Assembly: GCF_900143545.1 (NCBI RefSeq)
Contig: NZ_FREV01000001.1
Span: forward strand, 186,001 to 250,000
DNA: 64,000 nt
DNA from: Loktanella sp. Alg231-35
Lineage (GTDB): Bacteria; Pseudomonadota; Alphaproteobacteria; Rhodobacterales; Rhodobacteraceae
Direction of reading: 5' to 3'
Shown: positions 35,558 through 43,923 of the stretch, one piece after another
How positions within the stretch are numbered: position 1 is the stretch's first letter
How the letters are laid out: each line of letters opens with the position of its first letter
Translations under genes and position numbers: made by a program
The notes under the pieces: generated by a model
Database searches by the model: none
Seen by the model: only the letters and a program-made list of their open reading frames with translations
What the model was told of the DNA's origin: nothing

Positions 35558-35956
35558 TCATAATCCGTGTTGATCCAAAACACCCTGTTTGCAGCTTTCA
35601 TAACGGCGGTCTCGTTCTGCCTCTTTGGCTTCATCTAGGTCTGATGCCGGTGACCGATGATAGAGAGTACAATACTGATGTGCATTCTGCGCAATTCTCT
35701 CAATCGCGCACGACTCTATGTCGCGCGACGGTATCAATTGGCTGCCCCTCTCACAGCTATCGCGATAGTACGCCAATCTCTCGTCAGCACTTGCTTGCCC
35801 AAGAAACCAAGAAGGGCCGCCAATGCGGTCAGGATCTGGAGAGCTGCTTCCACCACAATACCCAGTTGGATTATAGCAACCGAGTAGGTTTGGATTTGAA
35901 CACGAAACCACCCCAAGCCCGATAATCCCTGCTCCAAGCCAAATGAACTTTCTCAA
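35558..35956 (-). CDS. Small predicted lipoprotein
   Basis: A 132-residue protein with a lipoprotein-type signal (RKFIWLGAGIIGLGVVSCSN; lipobox VVSC) and a Cys-rich mature part with four to six further Cys (GCYNPTGYCGG, YRDSCERGS, IESCAIERI, QYCTLY, RYESCKQG), suggesting disulfides in the periplasm. The start is TTG 35956 with AAGGGG 9 bp upstream. Function unknown. Lipoproteins of this kind in prophage-like islands can be exclusion or surface proteins, but nothing here shows that. Confidence 0.6.
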   Translation of the reverse strand: MRKFIWLGAGIIGLGVVSCSNPNLLGCYNPTGYCGGSSSPDPDRIGGPSWFLGQASADERLAYYRDSCERGSQLIPSRDIESCAIERIAQNAHQYCTLYHRSPASDLDEAKEAERDRRYESCKQGVLDQHGL

Positions 35957-36197
35957 AAGCTAATCCCCTTAATCGGTTCTGTTTTAGGTTGCCAAAAACC
36001 ATATGGGCATAACAAGATGGATCGTGTCGCGGTTTTACAATTCTATGCGCTTATCGGCCAAACTGAAACCATGGTTTGGTGAGCAGTGCGCCGAACCGGA
36101 CATTGGGACACTTGTGGCGAAAGTCGGCAAGGTCCCGCGCACCGGACCTACGTGTCGCGAGAATGCTGCAAATCGGTCAAGGTCCGTTTGACGGGCC

Positions 36198-36247
36198 GCA
36201 CTGCAGCATCGTATGTGCTAGATGAACGGCAACAATGGGCCGTCCTT
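36198..36247 (+). repeat. Degenerate two-copy element, copy 2
   Basis: Shares GCACTGCAGCA (36198-36208) and CAATGGGCCGTCCTT (36233-36247) with 33027-33075. This copy overlaps the end of the IS5-type transposase relic, so the repeat may mark the terminal region of that insertion sequence. Confidence 0.55.
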
Positions 36248-36487
36248 GCCTAGGGTGGTTAGCCGCGCAAACACACCCATATCGCTCCATCGCTTCCAGC
36301 GGTTGTACAACGTCTTGGCAGGGCCATAGTCTGCGGGCGCATCACACCATCGTAAGCCGTTGCGATTGATGAATTAAATTCCGCTCAACACACGCCGCTC
36401 ATCAACGCGTGGTCGACCTCGGCTATTTGGAAAGAACGGTCGAAGTCGCACCATTTGCGTTTCTGTCAGCCAATAGAGATTGCTCAT
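36218..36487 (-). pseudogene. IS5-family transposase N-terminal relic
   Basis: From ATG 36487 the frame reads MSNLYWLTETQMVRLRPFFP, then a GRPRVDERRVLSGI stretch, an in-frame TAA (at 36374-36376), and FINRNGLRWCDAPADYGPAK followed by TLYNRWKRWSDMGVFARL, ending at TAG 36218. This is the standard first ~80 residues of IS5-group transposases. The catalytic DDE part is missing and the frame is stopped, so the element is dead. The sequence upstream (CCCCAAATCATTGGGG at 36493-36508) may be part of the old terminal repeat. Confidence 0.82.
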
Positions 36488-36564
36488 CTGTCCCCCAAAT
36501 CATTGGGGTTCGTGAATCATGCCGACAACGTAGCATCAAGCCGATCAATGGATCCTGAACCTAG

Positions 36565-36732
36565 GAAGCTCTCATTGCCACCAAGAACTCGAACGGTAGA
36601 TTTGTCCGCATTGCAATCAGCTACACCCTAGATGTAAGTGATGAACCTGCCCAAGAGCGTCAGATGGCCGCATTGAAAGAAGATTGGAAAATTGCTTTCG
36701 GTCCAACAAGACAGCGTAAATTTTTCAGCTAG
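36565..36732 (+). pseudogene. Truncated 3' end of an unknown gene
   Basis: An open stretch without a proper start encodes 55 residues with protein-like composition, including GRFVRIAISYTLDVSDEPAQ and the end FGPTRQRKFFS, stopping at TAG 36732, 37 bp from the integrase stop. The only ATG is 23 codons from the end. It is probably the tail of a gene whose 5' part was lost by rearrangement. Family not recognised. Confidence 0.35.
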
Positions 36733-36768
36733 AAAATCCTAGAACTAGCACTGCAGAACCACCAACTC

Positions 36769-37743
36769 CTAGTCTATCAGATCAATGACGTCCTTCACGC
36801 TGAGATGAGTGTAACGCTGGACGCTGCGGGAGTCCCTATGTCCACTGACCATCATTATCTGAGCTTGATTGAAGCCACGTTTTGCTACTTCCGTGATCCT
36901 TGTATGACGCAACTGATGCATCCTCACATGATCGCCTAGCCCTGTTCGCTGTCTGGCCCTTCTAACGGCCGTAGAGACGCTATGTGGCGCCACTGGGTAC
37001 AACCTTGAGTCAAACGTAGCGGCGCGCTGTACGGCCCCTCTTAGCAGCTCTACCGCCCTCTTGGTCAGAGGGACGAAACGATCACCAGTTTTGCCGTCTT
37101 CAACCAACAACGTGCGCCCCGGAATATCAATGTTGCGTGGAAGAAGTTTGGTGATTTCCGCCCGCCTCATGGCTGTTTCGTACGCCAATTCTACGATCTC
37201 GCGCATTAATGGGTTTAGATCTGCCATCAGCAGATGGAGTTCTTCCTTCTCCACTACCCTTGTTATTGGTTTCGAAGCGGGTGGAAGCGCTATGTTTCGG
37301 GCGGGGGAGCCAATGGTTATGTCACCGAATATCATCTCTCGCTCAGTCCATCGAAATAGCTTGTTGATTGATTGGATTTCTTCACGAACGGTGGGGCCGC
37401 TCACTTGAGACATTCTCTTGTTCTTAAACTCGTTGACATGAACCCGCGTGATAGAAAGAAATGGCTGCTCGAAGTGTTTTGCAACGCGCTCAAACCGCAT
37501 CAACATCAAATGTCGAGATGGTTTCCCCTTTAGCTGGTTGTCGCAGTACAGTTTGCCAATCGACAATAATGTATGTTGTGGCTTGGCGTTGGGACTTTCC
37601 TGACCGGTCCAAGCTTGTTCTTCTCTTTTGACCCATTCCTTGGCGGCATCTTGATTGTCAAAGGTCTTTGATTTGGCTGGTAGGCCTGATTTGCGTATCT
37701 GAACACAGAACTTCCCGTTGTTGCGCTTACGTATTGATGCCAT
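36769..37743 (-). CDS. int: Tyrosine-type site-specific integrase
   Basis: A 324-residue tyrosine recombinase with all catalytic residues: Arg193 (TAMRRAEI), Lys218 (DGKTGDR), His276 and Arg279 (HQLRHT), His302 (SGHRDSRS) and nucleophile Tyr311 (QRYTHLS). An N-terminal arm-binding/SAM-like region covers residues 1-160. It lies 49 bp inside attR and reads inward. It is expected to recombine the tRNA-Thr 3' end with the element's attP. No excisionase gene is obvious. Confidence 0.95.
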   Translation of the reverse strand: MASIRKRNNGKFCVQIRKSGLPAKSKTFDNQDAAKEWVKREEQAWTGQESPNAKPQHTLLSIGKLYCDNQLKGKPSRHLMLMRFERVAKHFEQPFLSITRVHVNEFKNKRMSQVSGPTVREEIQSINKLFRWTEREMIFGDITIGSPARNIALPPASKPITRVVEKEELHLLMADLNPLMREIVELAYETAMRRAEITKLLPRNIDIPGRTLLVEDGKTGDRFVPLTKRAVELLRGAVQRAATFDSRLYPVAPHSVSTAVRRARQRTGLGDHVRMHQLRHTRITEVAKRGFNQAQIMMVSGHRDSRSVQRYTHLSVKDVIDLID

Positions 37744-37791
37744 TGTGACTAGCCCCTCTAAAGTGTTGGGCGTGTCAAACTTCCTGTGATT

Positions 37792-37838
37792 TTCGTAATG
37801 ATGGGGTCGTAGGTTCGAGTCCTATCAGCGGCACCAGT
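37792..37838 (+). repeat. attR: right end of the tRNA-Thr island
   Basis: Exact 47-bp copy of 25910-25956, comprising the tRNA-Thr anticodon loop through the CCA end without the 5' half, so it is not a second tRNA gene. It lies between the integrase and matB and marks the return to chromosomal sequence. Confidence 0.93.
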
Positions 37839-37844
37839 CATCAT

Positions 37845-39335
37845 CTACGGCGCATAGATTTCACGCAGCAGGTTCTTCTGCACTTTGCCCATCGTATTGC
37901 GCGGAAGCGCGTCCATGATGATGTATTGTCTGGGATGTTTGAACCGTGCCAGTTGGGGTGCAACCGTTGCTGCGATGCTTTCGATTGAAAGTGACGCCTC
38001 TTCAAGCACAATAGCCGCAAGGACAGTTTCACCGAAATCGGCATGCGGCACACCGAATACAGCGCTTTCAAGCACACCGTCGATGTCGTTGATGACGTCT
38101 TCGATTTCTTTGGGGTAAATGTTGTAGCCGCCCGAAATGATCAGGTCTTTTTGCCGGCCAACGATGGAAATCCTCCCGTCTGCGTCCTTCACTCCCAGAT
38201 CGCCGGTGATGAAGAAACCATTGTCGCGCAGTTCTTCTGCCGTCTTCTCCGGCATCTTCCAATAACCCTGGAACACGTTGTTGCCGCGCACTTCGATCAT
38301 GCCAATTTGGCCTGCGGCGACAGGTTTGCCGTTCTCGGTGATTGTGACCTCGGTATCAGGCAGCGCATGGCCAACGGTCCCGGCAATCCGCGCGCCATCG
38401 TAGGGGTTCGAGGTGATCATATTTGTTTCCGTCATGCCATAACGCTCAAGGATATGGTGGTCGGTCCGCTCCGCAAAGGCAGTGTGGGTTTCGGCCAATA
38501 GCGGGGCCGAGCCGGATATGAACAAACGCATGTTTCGGGTCAAATCCCGATCGAACCGTGCATCATCCAGCAGGCGGGTATAAAATGTCGGCACGCCCAT
38601 CAACAATGTCGATGCAGGGATTTCGGCCATCACTTTGTCGAGATCGAAACCAGCCATGAAACGCACCTCTGCCCCTGCCAACAGCGATGTGTTCAACGCC
38701 ACAAATAATCCGTGCGTGTGAAAGATGGGCAGCGCGTGTATCAGCCGGTCCTGAGCCGTGATCTGCCACAGTTCGGTGAGTGTTTGGGCATTCGACAGCA
38801 GGTTCTTATGGGACATCATGGCCCCCTTGGAGCGTCCGGTCGTGCCTGAGGTATAAAGCAATCCGGCAAGGTCATCAGGCCCGCGTGCTGCCGTTTCAAA
38901 GGTTGTGGGCTTGCCATCCGCTTGCACGGACAACGATCCGCTGCCGTCTTGGGCGAGCGTCAAAACGGGTGTGCTGTCTTGGCAAATCGCAGCAACTTCT
39001 GCCTCGGCTGCTGCGTCACAGACAACCAAGGCCGGTGCTGCGTCACCCAGGAAATAGCTGACCTCATCTTGTGTATAGGCGGTGTTGAGCGGCAGATAGA
39101 CTGCACCAGTTTGCACAGTGGCACCATAGAGAGCGACCGTGTCCATCAGTTTGGGTGCTTGCACGACAACCCTGTCGCCCGGTTGCACCCCTGCATCCCG
39201 AAGCACATGCGCCAGTTGCGCCACGCGACGGACAAAGCTGGCATAACTGACCTCTGTACCATCATCGCCTACCAGAAAGGTGGCCGTGTTGATGGCATGC
39301 GGTGCAAAGAGTGCATCATAAAGCGTGTTGGTCAC
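37845..39335 (-). CDS. matB: Malonyl-CoA synthetase (malonate-CoA ligase)
   Basis: ANL-superfamily ligase of 496 residues forming malonyl-CoA from malonate, CoA and ATP. Motifs: P-loop LLYTSGTTGRSKGAMMSH, YGMTETNMITSNPYDG (A5), FFITGDLGVKDADGRISIVGR with the hinge, and a catalytic Lys in NTMGKVQKNLLRE. The GTG 39335 start is supported by AAGGA 10 bp upstream; the frame upstream is non-coding in character. The match to MatB is by length and motif context; a related short-chain acyl-CoA ligase is the alternative. It stands alone, without matA or matR, at the island boundary. Confidence 0.83.
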   Translation of the reverse strand: MTNTLYDALFAPHAINTATFLVGDDGTEVSYASFVRRVAQLAHVLRDAGVQPGDRVVVQAPKLMDTVALYGATVQTGAVYLPLNTAYTQDEVSYFLGDAAPALVVCDAAAEAEVAAICQDSTPVLTLAQDGSGSLSVQADGKPTTFETAARGPDDLAGLLYTSGTTGRSKGAMMSHKNLLSNAQTLTELWQITAQDRLIHALPIFHTHGLFVALNTSLLAGAEVRFMAGFDLDKVMAEIPASTLLMGVPTFYTRLLDDARFDRDLTRNMRLFISGSAPLLAETHTAFAERTDHHILERYGMTETNMITSNPYDGARIAGTVGHALPDTEVTITENGKPVAAGQIGMIEVRGNNVFQGYWKMPEKTAEELRDNGFFITGDLGVKDADGRISIVGRQKDLIISGGYNIYPKEIEDVINDIDGVLESAVFGVPHADFGETVLAAIVLEEASLSIESIAATVAPQLARFKHPRQYIIMDALPRNTMGKVQKNLLREIYAP

Positions 39336-39523
39336 AACAAGAGGTCCTTGAGTTTGGCTGCCGATATGTCGACCTCTGGATGAAAGCCTACGACGTGGTG
39401 CCGCGGCACAACCGAATTTGATATCTCGATGCCATGTGCAGGGATTTCCGGCAATGGATTTGTCGATGATGTGGATAGCGTGATGGGTTCTACCAACGGC
39501 AGCAACTCTAAGCCGCGCAATCA

Positions 39524-39565
39524 TTGGAAAGTTCCAAAATCTTTGCACAATGCAACGCTGCAAAG
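39524..39565 (+). promoter_or_regulatory. Two inverted repeats upstream of the lacI-type gene
   Basis: TTGGAA-AG-TTCCAA at 39524-39537 and CTTTGCA-N11-TGCAAAG at 39541-39565 are perfect dyads side by side, 83-124 bp before the regulator's ATG. LacI-family operators are such palindromes, and the first resembles their general form. Self-regulation, and control of the divergent matB, are plausible but unproven. The rest of 39336-39647 (312 bp) shows nothing else. Confidence 0.45.
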
Positions 39566-39647
39566 TTGATTTTTTGCGCGCGCCAAGAAATGATGCACTG
39601 AGTCAAGTTCAAGGCGCATCGTCGCGCGCCTGACGGAAGGATGCAGC

Positions 39648-40673
39648 ATGGCAGACAGTAAAATCAGGAACATGGAGCAGTTTGCGGCCATTAGCGGGAT
39701 TTCCCGGCCGACGATCTCAAAATATTTCAATGACCCTGACAGTGTGCGCAGTTCGACCCGCGAGCGGATTGAAGCGGCGATTGAGAAGCATGACTATCGT
39801 CCCAACATCTATGCGATGAACCAGAACCGTAAGCTGACCAAGAATGTAGGCATCGTGCTGCCGTTTCTGGCGGACCCGTTCTTTACCGAGATTGCCCGCT
39901 CGATTGAGCAGCACTGCATTGATGCAGGTTATCGACCCACGCTATTCAGTTCGCACGGTGATCCTCGGTTGGAGACCGAGATTCTCGACACGCTGGCGTC
40001 GATGAAACCTGCGGGGGTCCTTTTAGCGCCTTTGGGTCGAGCGTCCGACAAGTCCGCGATTGAGAAGTTCTGCAAGCAGGTTCCAACCCTGATCTTTGAC
40101 AGCAGCGTGGATGAGTTGGGCATCGCCTTTGTGGGCTCTGACAACTTTCAGTTCACCGAACTCATTACAGATTACCTTTGCCGGACCGGCGAGCCGCCCT
40201 GTTTTTTCGAGATGAAGACGCCTGCCAACCCCAACGCGCACCGTAGGCGTGCCAGCTATCTAAACGCGATGGAAAAGTTTGGGTATGAGCCGCAAGTTGT
40301 TTCCGTGCCGGGTGAGGGCTGGGATTTTGAAGCGATTGGCATGCAAGGTGGGCGGGCCGCGCTTGCTGATGGGCGGTTCAAGACCAATACGGTGCTGTGC
40401 AGCAATGACCGGTTGGCCATTGGTATGCTTGCGGCCTGCTATGCCGAAGGGCTTAGAGTGGGGCGCACGAAGGATGATGCGATTCGCGTGGCAGGGCAGG
40501 ATGGTCATCCGTTTTCAAGCTACACCTGTCCGCCTTTGACGACAGTTGCACATGACTATCAGGCCGTTTCGCAACATGCAGTAGAGACGCTGTTTCAAGC
40601 CATTGAAGGTTCTGTAAGCGATTGGGAAAGCACGCGTTTTGAAGGAAAATTGATCATGCGACAATCTGCATAG
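39648..40673 (+). CDS. LacI-family transcriptional regulator of polyol genes
   Basis: A 341-residue repressor-type protein: N-terminal helix-turn-helix (MEQFAAISGISRPTISKYFNDPDSVRSSTRERIEAAI, residues 9-45), hinge, then a periplasmic-binding-like effector domain (VGIVLPFLADPFFTEIARSIEQHC, VLCSNDRLAIGMLAACY, VAGQDGH). The HTH has the unusual ISRPTISKYFN instead of VSxxTVSRVLN. It lies 98 bp upstream of the smoE-type gene on the same strand, so a polyol or derived sugar is the probable inducer. Confidence 0.9.
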   Translation: MADSKIRNMEQFAAISGISRPTISKYFNDPDSVRSSTRERIEAAIEKHDYRPNIYAMNQNRKLTKNVGIVLPFLADPFFTEIARSIEQHCIDAGYRPTLFSSHGDPRLETEILDTLASMKPAGVLLAPLGRASDKSAIEKFCKQVPTLIFDSSVDELGIAFVGSDNFQFTELITDYLCRTGEPPCFFEMKTPANPNAHRRRASYLNAMEKFGYEPQVVSVPGEGWDFEAIGMQGGRAALADGRFKTNTVLCSNDRLAIGMLAACYAEGLRVGRTKDDAIRVAGQDGHPFSSYTCPPLTTVAHDYQAVSQHAVETLFQAIEGSVSDWESTRFEGKLIMRQSA

Positions 40674-40771
40674 GTTAATCAAAACTTACCGCGCGTAAAG
40701 ATTTTATTGACGCCGCGTCTTCGTTTTACTAGCCTTGGTTCACCATAACATCCAATCTAGGGAGGAAACGG

Positions 40772-42085
40772 ATGTCTCTTAAGAGCACACTTCGTGCAGC
40801 GACCGCATTGTCGCTGATCACGGCTGGAAGCGCATTCGCGGATGGTCATTCTGCCACAATCACAATTGCGACTGTGAACAACGGCGACATGATCCGCATG
40901 CAAGGCTACACCGATCAATTCACCGAAGCGACAGGCATCGCCGTCGAGTGGGTCACACTCGAAGAGAACGTCCTGCGTCAGCGCGTTACAACCGACATCA
41001 CCACAAGCGGTGGTCAGTTCGACATCATGACAATCGGCATGTACGAAACACCCATCTGGGGTGCCAACGACTGGCTCGTTCCTCTGGACGACCTGTCAGC
41101 TGAGTATGACGCCGGCGACATCCTTCCAGCAATGGCTGGTGGTCTGTCGTACAATGGCACGCTGTTTGCTGCACCATTCTATGGTGAAAGCTCTATGATC
41201 ATGTACCGCACCGATCTGATGGAAGCTGCTGGTCTGGAAATGCCAGCCGCGCCTTCTTGGTCGTTCATCGCCAAAGCGGCGCGTGAAATGACGGACCGCG
41301 ACAACGACATCAACGGTGTTTGCCTGCGTGGTAAAGCGGGTTGGGGCGAAGGTGGTGCATTCATCACTGCGATGTCCAACTCCTTCGGCGCACGCTGGTT
41401 CGACGAAGATTGGAACGCGCAGTTCGACACTCGTGAGTGGTCCGACACGCTGAACTTCTACAAGAACATGATGGATGACTCAGGCCCAGCTGGTTTTGCA
41501 ACAAACGGTTTCAACGAAAACTTGTCCCTGTTTAACCAAGGCAAGTGCGGCATGTGGATTGACGCAACTGTTGCGGCATCCTTCGTAACTGGTGCTGATT
41601 CAACTGTTGCTGACAGCGTTGGTTTCGCACTGGCACCAGACAACGGTTTGGGCAAGCGCTCCAACTGGCTCTGGGCTTGGGCACTCGCAATTCCTGCCGG
41701 TACACAGCAGGTTGACGAAGCCAAGCAGTTCATCGAATGGGCAACAGGTACTGGCTACATCGAGCAGGTTGCTGCAAACGAAGGTTGGGCAAACGTACCT
41801 CCGGGCGCACGTACATCTTTGTACGAAAACCCTGACTACCAAGCTGTACCTTTCGCACAGATGACGCTGGACTCAATCCTGTCGGCTGACCCAACAGACT
41901 CTACTGTTGATCCAAGCCCATACGTTGGCATCCAGTTCGCAGCGATCCCAGAGTTTGCAGGCATTGCAACCGAAGTAAGCCAGGAATTCTCTGCCGCTTA
42001 CGCAGGTCAGCAGTCGATCGAAGAGGCTCTTGAGAAGGCCCAGGCGATCACAAACGAAGCAATGGAAGCTGCTGGCTACCGCTAA
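40772..42085 (+). CDS. smoE: Polyol ABC transporter substrate-binding protein
   Basis: Periplasmic binding protein of 437 residues. Signal peptide LKSTLRAATALSLITAGSAFADGH; mature part with ITIATVNNGDMIRMQGYTDQF, FDIMTIGMYETPIWGANDWLVPL and SSMIMYRTDLMEAAGLEMP typical of family-1 sugar/polyol binding proteins such as Rhodobacter SmoE. The ribosome site GGAGGAAACGG is strong, and codon use is skewed toward highly expressed genes. It is followed by a strong intercistronic hairpin. Confidence 0.9.
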   Translation: MSLKSTLRAATALSLITAGSAFADGHSATITIATVNNGDMIRMQGYTDQFTEATGIAVEWVTLEENVLRQRVTTDITTSGGQFDIMTIGMYETPIWGANDWLVPLDDLSAEYDAGDILPAMAGGLSYNGTLFAAPFYGESSMIMYRTDLMEAAGLEMPAAPSWSFIAKAAREMTDRDNDINGVCLRGKAGWGEGGAFITAMSNSFGARWFDEDWNAQFDTREWSDTLNFYKNMMDDSGPAGFATNGFNENLSLFNQGKCGMWIDATVAASFVTGADSTVADSVGFALAPDNGLGKRSNWLWAWALAIPAGTQQVDEAKQFIEWATGTGYIEQVAANEGWANVPPGARTSLYENPDYQAVPFAQMTLDSILSADPTDSTVDPSPYVGIQFAAIPEFAGIATEVSQEFSAAYAGQQSIEEALEKAQAITNEAMEAAGYR

Positions 42086-42098
42086 GCACTCCTCCTGA

Positions 42099-42131
42099 CC
42101 CAAGGGGCGGCACAATTTGCCGCCCCTTGGG
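42099..42131 (+). promoter_or_regulatory. Intercistronic hairpin after smoE
   Basis: CCCAAGGGGCGGCA (42099-42112) pairs perfectly over 14 bp with TGCCGCCCCTTGGG (42118-42131) around a CAATT loop, 13 bp after the smoE stop. There is no T run, so it probably acts as an mRNA-stabilising or attenuating structure giving more binding protein than permease, as known for malE-malF-type operons. Confidence 0.8.
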
Positions 42132-42212
42132 CTACCACCCTTTCCAAATATACTGTCACCTGAAAACAGTGCGTGAGATCAATCCGCCTGTGACCAGAGG
42201 AGGTACATCCAA

Positions 42213-43076
42213 ATGGCTACCAAAGCATCAAGGTCCGCTGCCCGCATCATGATGGCACCCGCTGTGATCCTGCTCTTGGGCTGGATGTTGGTTCCTCTCA
42301 TTATGACTTTGTGGTTCTCTTTCCGGGTCTATTTGCCGCTGCGAGGCGGCGACCAGGGCTGGGCGGGATTCGACAACTACACCCGCTTCGTCAGTTCCAG
42401 TTCTTTCTGGCCTGCTGTGCAGACAACCCTGATCATTGTCCTTGGCGTTCTTGCTATTACCGTGATCTTTGGCATCCTGATCGCCCTTCTTCTGGACCAA
42501 CCGATCTGGGGGCAAGGCGTCGTGCGTATCCTTGTTATCGCACCCTTCTTCGTCATGCCCACGGTGTCCGCGCTGGTCTGGAAGAACATGTTTATGGACC
42601 CCGTAAACGGCCTCTTTGCCCATCTCTGGCGGTTCTTCGGGGCTGAACCCGTTAGCTGGCTCTCGGATGCATCGATGGGTTCGATCATCATGATCGTCAG
42701 CTGGCAGTGGTTGCCCTTTGCCACGCTGATCTTGCTGACTGCCGTGCAATCGCTCGACAGTGAGCAGTTGGAAGCCGCCGAGATGGATGGCGCGCCGTGG
42801 CTCAAGCGTTTCTGGTTCATCGTTCTGCCACACCTTAGCCGCGCGATAACCATCGTGATCCTGATCCAGACTATTTTCCTGCTTGCGATATTCGCCGAGA
42901 TTTTCGTGACCACGGGTGGTGCATTCGGAACGCGCACGCTGTCTTATTTGATCTTCCAACGGGTTCTGGAAAGCCAGAACGTTGGTCTCGGCTCCGCCGG
43001 TGGTGTCTACGCCATCATCCTTGCAAACATTATCGCGATCTTCCTGATGCGGATCGTTGGTAAGAACCTGGATTAA
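42213..43076 (+). CDS. smoF: Polyol ABC transporter permease
   Basis: A 287-residue inner-membrane permease with six predicted helices; N-terminal RIMMAPAVILLLGWMLVPLIMTLWFSF and the EAA loop EQLEAAEMDGAPWLKRFWFIVLPHL (residues ~185-209) that contacts the ATPase. ATG 42213 follows AGAGGAGGTACATCCAA. Matches MalF-type permeases in the Smo family. Confidence 0.93.
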   Translation: MATKASRSAARIMMAPAVILLLGWMLVPLIMTLWFSFRVYLPLRGGDQGWAGFDNYTRFVSSSSFWPAVQTTLIIVLGVLAITVIFGILIALLLDQPIWGQGVVRILVIAPFFVMPTVSALVWKNMFMDPVNGLFAHLWRFFGAEPVSWLSDASMGSIIMIVSWQWLPFATLILLTAVQSLDSEQLEAAEMDGAPWLKRFWFIVLPHLSRAITIVILIQTIFLLAIFAEIFVTTGGAFGTRTLSYLIFQRVLESQNVGLGSAGGVYAIILANIIAIFLMRIVGKNLD

Positions 43077-43080
43077 GAAT

Positions 43081-43911
43081 ATGGCACGTTCTGTTACCCC
43101 CCGCCGGAAGCTCATCAACACAACGGTCGCCTGGGCGATTGGCTTGCTGATCTTCTTTCCGATCCTCTGGACGATCCTCACCAGCTTCAAATCCGAAGCA
43201 GAGGCGATTGCAGCCCCACCCATCTTTTTGGGCTTTGACTGGACACTCGAAAACTACCGCATCGTGATGGAGCGGTCCGACTATGGCCGGTTCCTGTGGA
43301 ACTCGATCATCATTGCAGGGCTTTCGACTGTCCTTGGTTGCATCATCGCGGTACCCGCTGCTTGGTCGATGGCATTCGTGCCGTCCAAGAGGACCAAAGA
43401 TATCCTGCTCTGGATGCTCTCAACAAAGATGTTGCCTGCGGTCGGCGTTCTTTATCCGATCTATCTGATCTTCATTGAGCTGGGCCTGTTGGATAGCCGC
43501 GCTGGTCTGGTGGTCGTGCTGATGCTGATCAATCTGCCGATCATCGTTTGGATGCTCTACACCTACTTCAAGGAAATCCCCGGCGAGATCCTCGAAGCGG
43601 CGCGCATGGATGGTGCCACCTTGCGCCAAGAATTGATCTATGTGCTGACCCCAATGGCGGTACCGGGCATCGCATCGACGCTGTTGCTCAACTTCATCCT
43701 TGCCTGGAACGAAGCATTCTGGACGCTCAATCTCACAGCCGTCAACGCGGCCCCTCTGACGGCCTTTATCGCCAGCTACTCCAGCCCCGAAGGCCTGTTT
43801 TTTGCGAAACTCAGCGCGGCTTCGACGATGGCGATTGCGCCGATCCTCATCCTTGGCTGGTTCAGCCAGAAACAACTTGTACGCGGCCTGACGTTTGGCG
43901 CGGTGAAATAA
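43081..43911 (+). CDS. smoG: Polyol ABC transporter permease
   Basis: A 276-residue MalG-type permease: WAIGLLIFFPILWTILTSFKSE near the N-terminus, EAA loop GEILEAARMDGATLRQELIYVLTPMAVPG, and C-terminal AIAPILILGWFSQKQLVRGLTFGAVK, the conserved tail of this group. ATG 43081 lies 4 bp after smoF; the upstream extension from 43057 overlaps smoF and is not needed. Confidence 0.93.
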   Translation: MARSVTPRRKLINTTVAWAIGLLIFFPILWTILTSFKSEAEAIAAPPIFLGFDWTLENYRIVMERSDYGRFLWNSIIIAGLSTVLGCIIAVPAAWSMAFVPSKRTKDILLWMLSTKMLPAVGVLYPIYLIFIELGLLDSRAGLVVVLMLINLPIIVWMLYTYFKEIPGEILEAARMDGATLRQELIYVLTPMAVPGIASTLLLNFILAWNEAFWTLNLTAVNAAPLTAFIASYSSPEGLFFAKLSAASTMAIAPILILGWFSQKQLVRGLTFGAVK

Positions 43912-43923
43912 GGAACCTGACAA

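Larger units (their letters stand above)
25910..37838. mobile_element. Integrated genomic island in tRNA-Thr
   Basis: About 11.9 kb between two exact 47-bp copies of the tRNA-Thr 3' end, with an integrase gene 49 bp inside the right copy. The interior is visibly richer in A+T than the flanks, lacks housekeeping genes, and carries an SRAP gene, an XRE regulator, a palm-polymerase-like gene, a HEPN-KAP pair, a DUF1963 protein, a lipoprotein, an IS5 relic and truncated remnants. No conjugation, capsid or terminase genes are visible, so it is a small integrative or satellite-like element, or a decayed one, not a complete prophage or ICE. Confidence 0.9.

Noticed and set aside
36003..36191. 62-codon plus-strand frame left of the IS relic
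   Set aside because: No ribosome site, no recognisable domain, lies in decayed sequence.
37792..37838. Second tRNA-Thr gene
   Set aside because: Only the 3' part from the anticodon loop is present; the acceptor 5' strand and D-arm are missing, so it is an attachment site.
42228..43223. Long open frame on the minus strand opposite smoF
   Set aside because: It mirrors a clear permease gene; the translated composition is rich in Asp, Gln, His and Arg without any domain, as expected from the shadow of a GC-rich coding strand.
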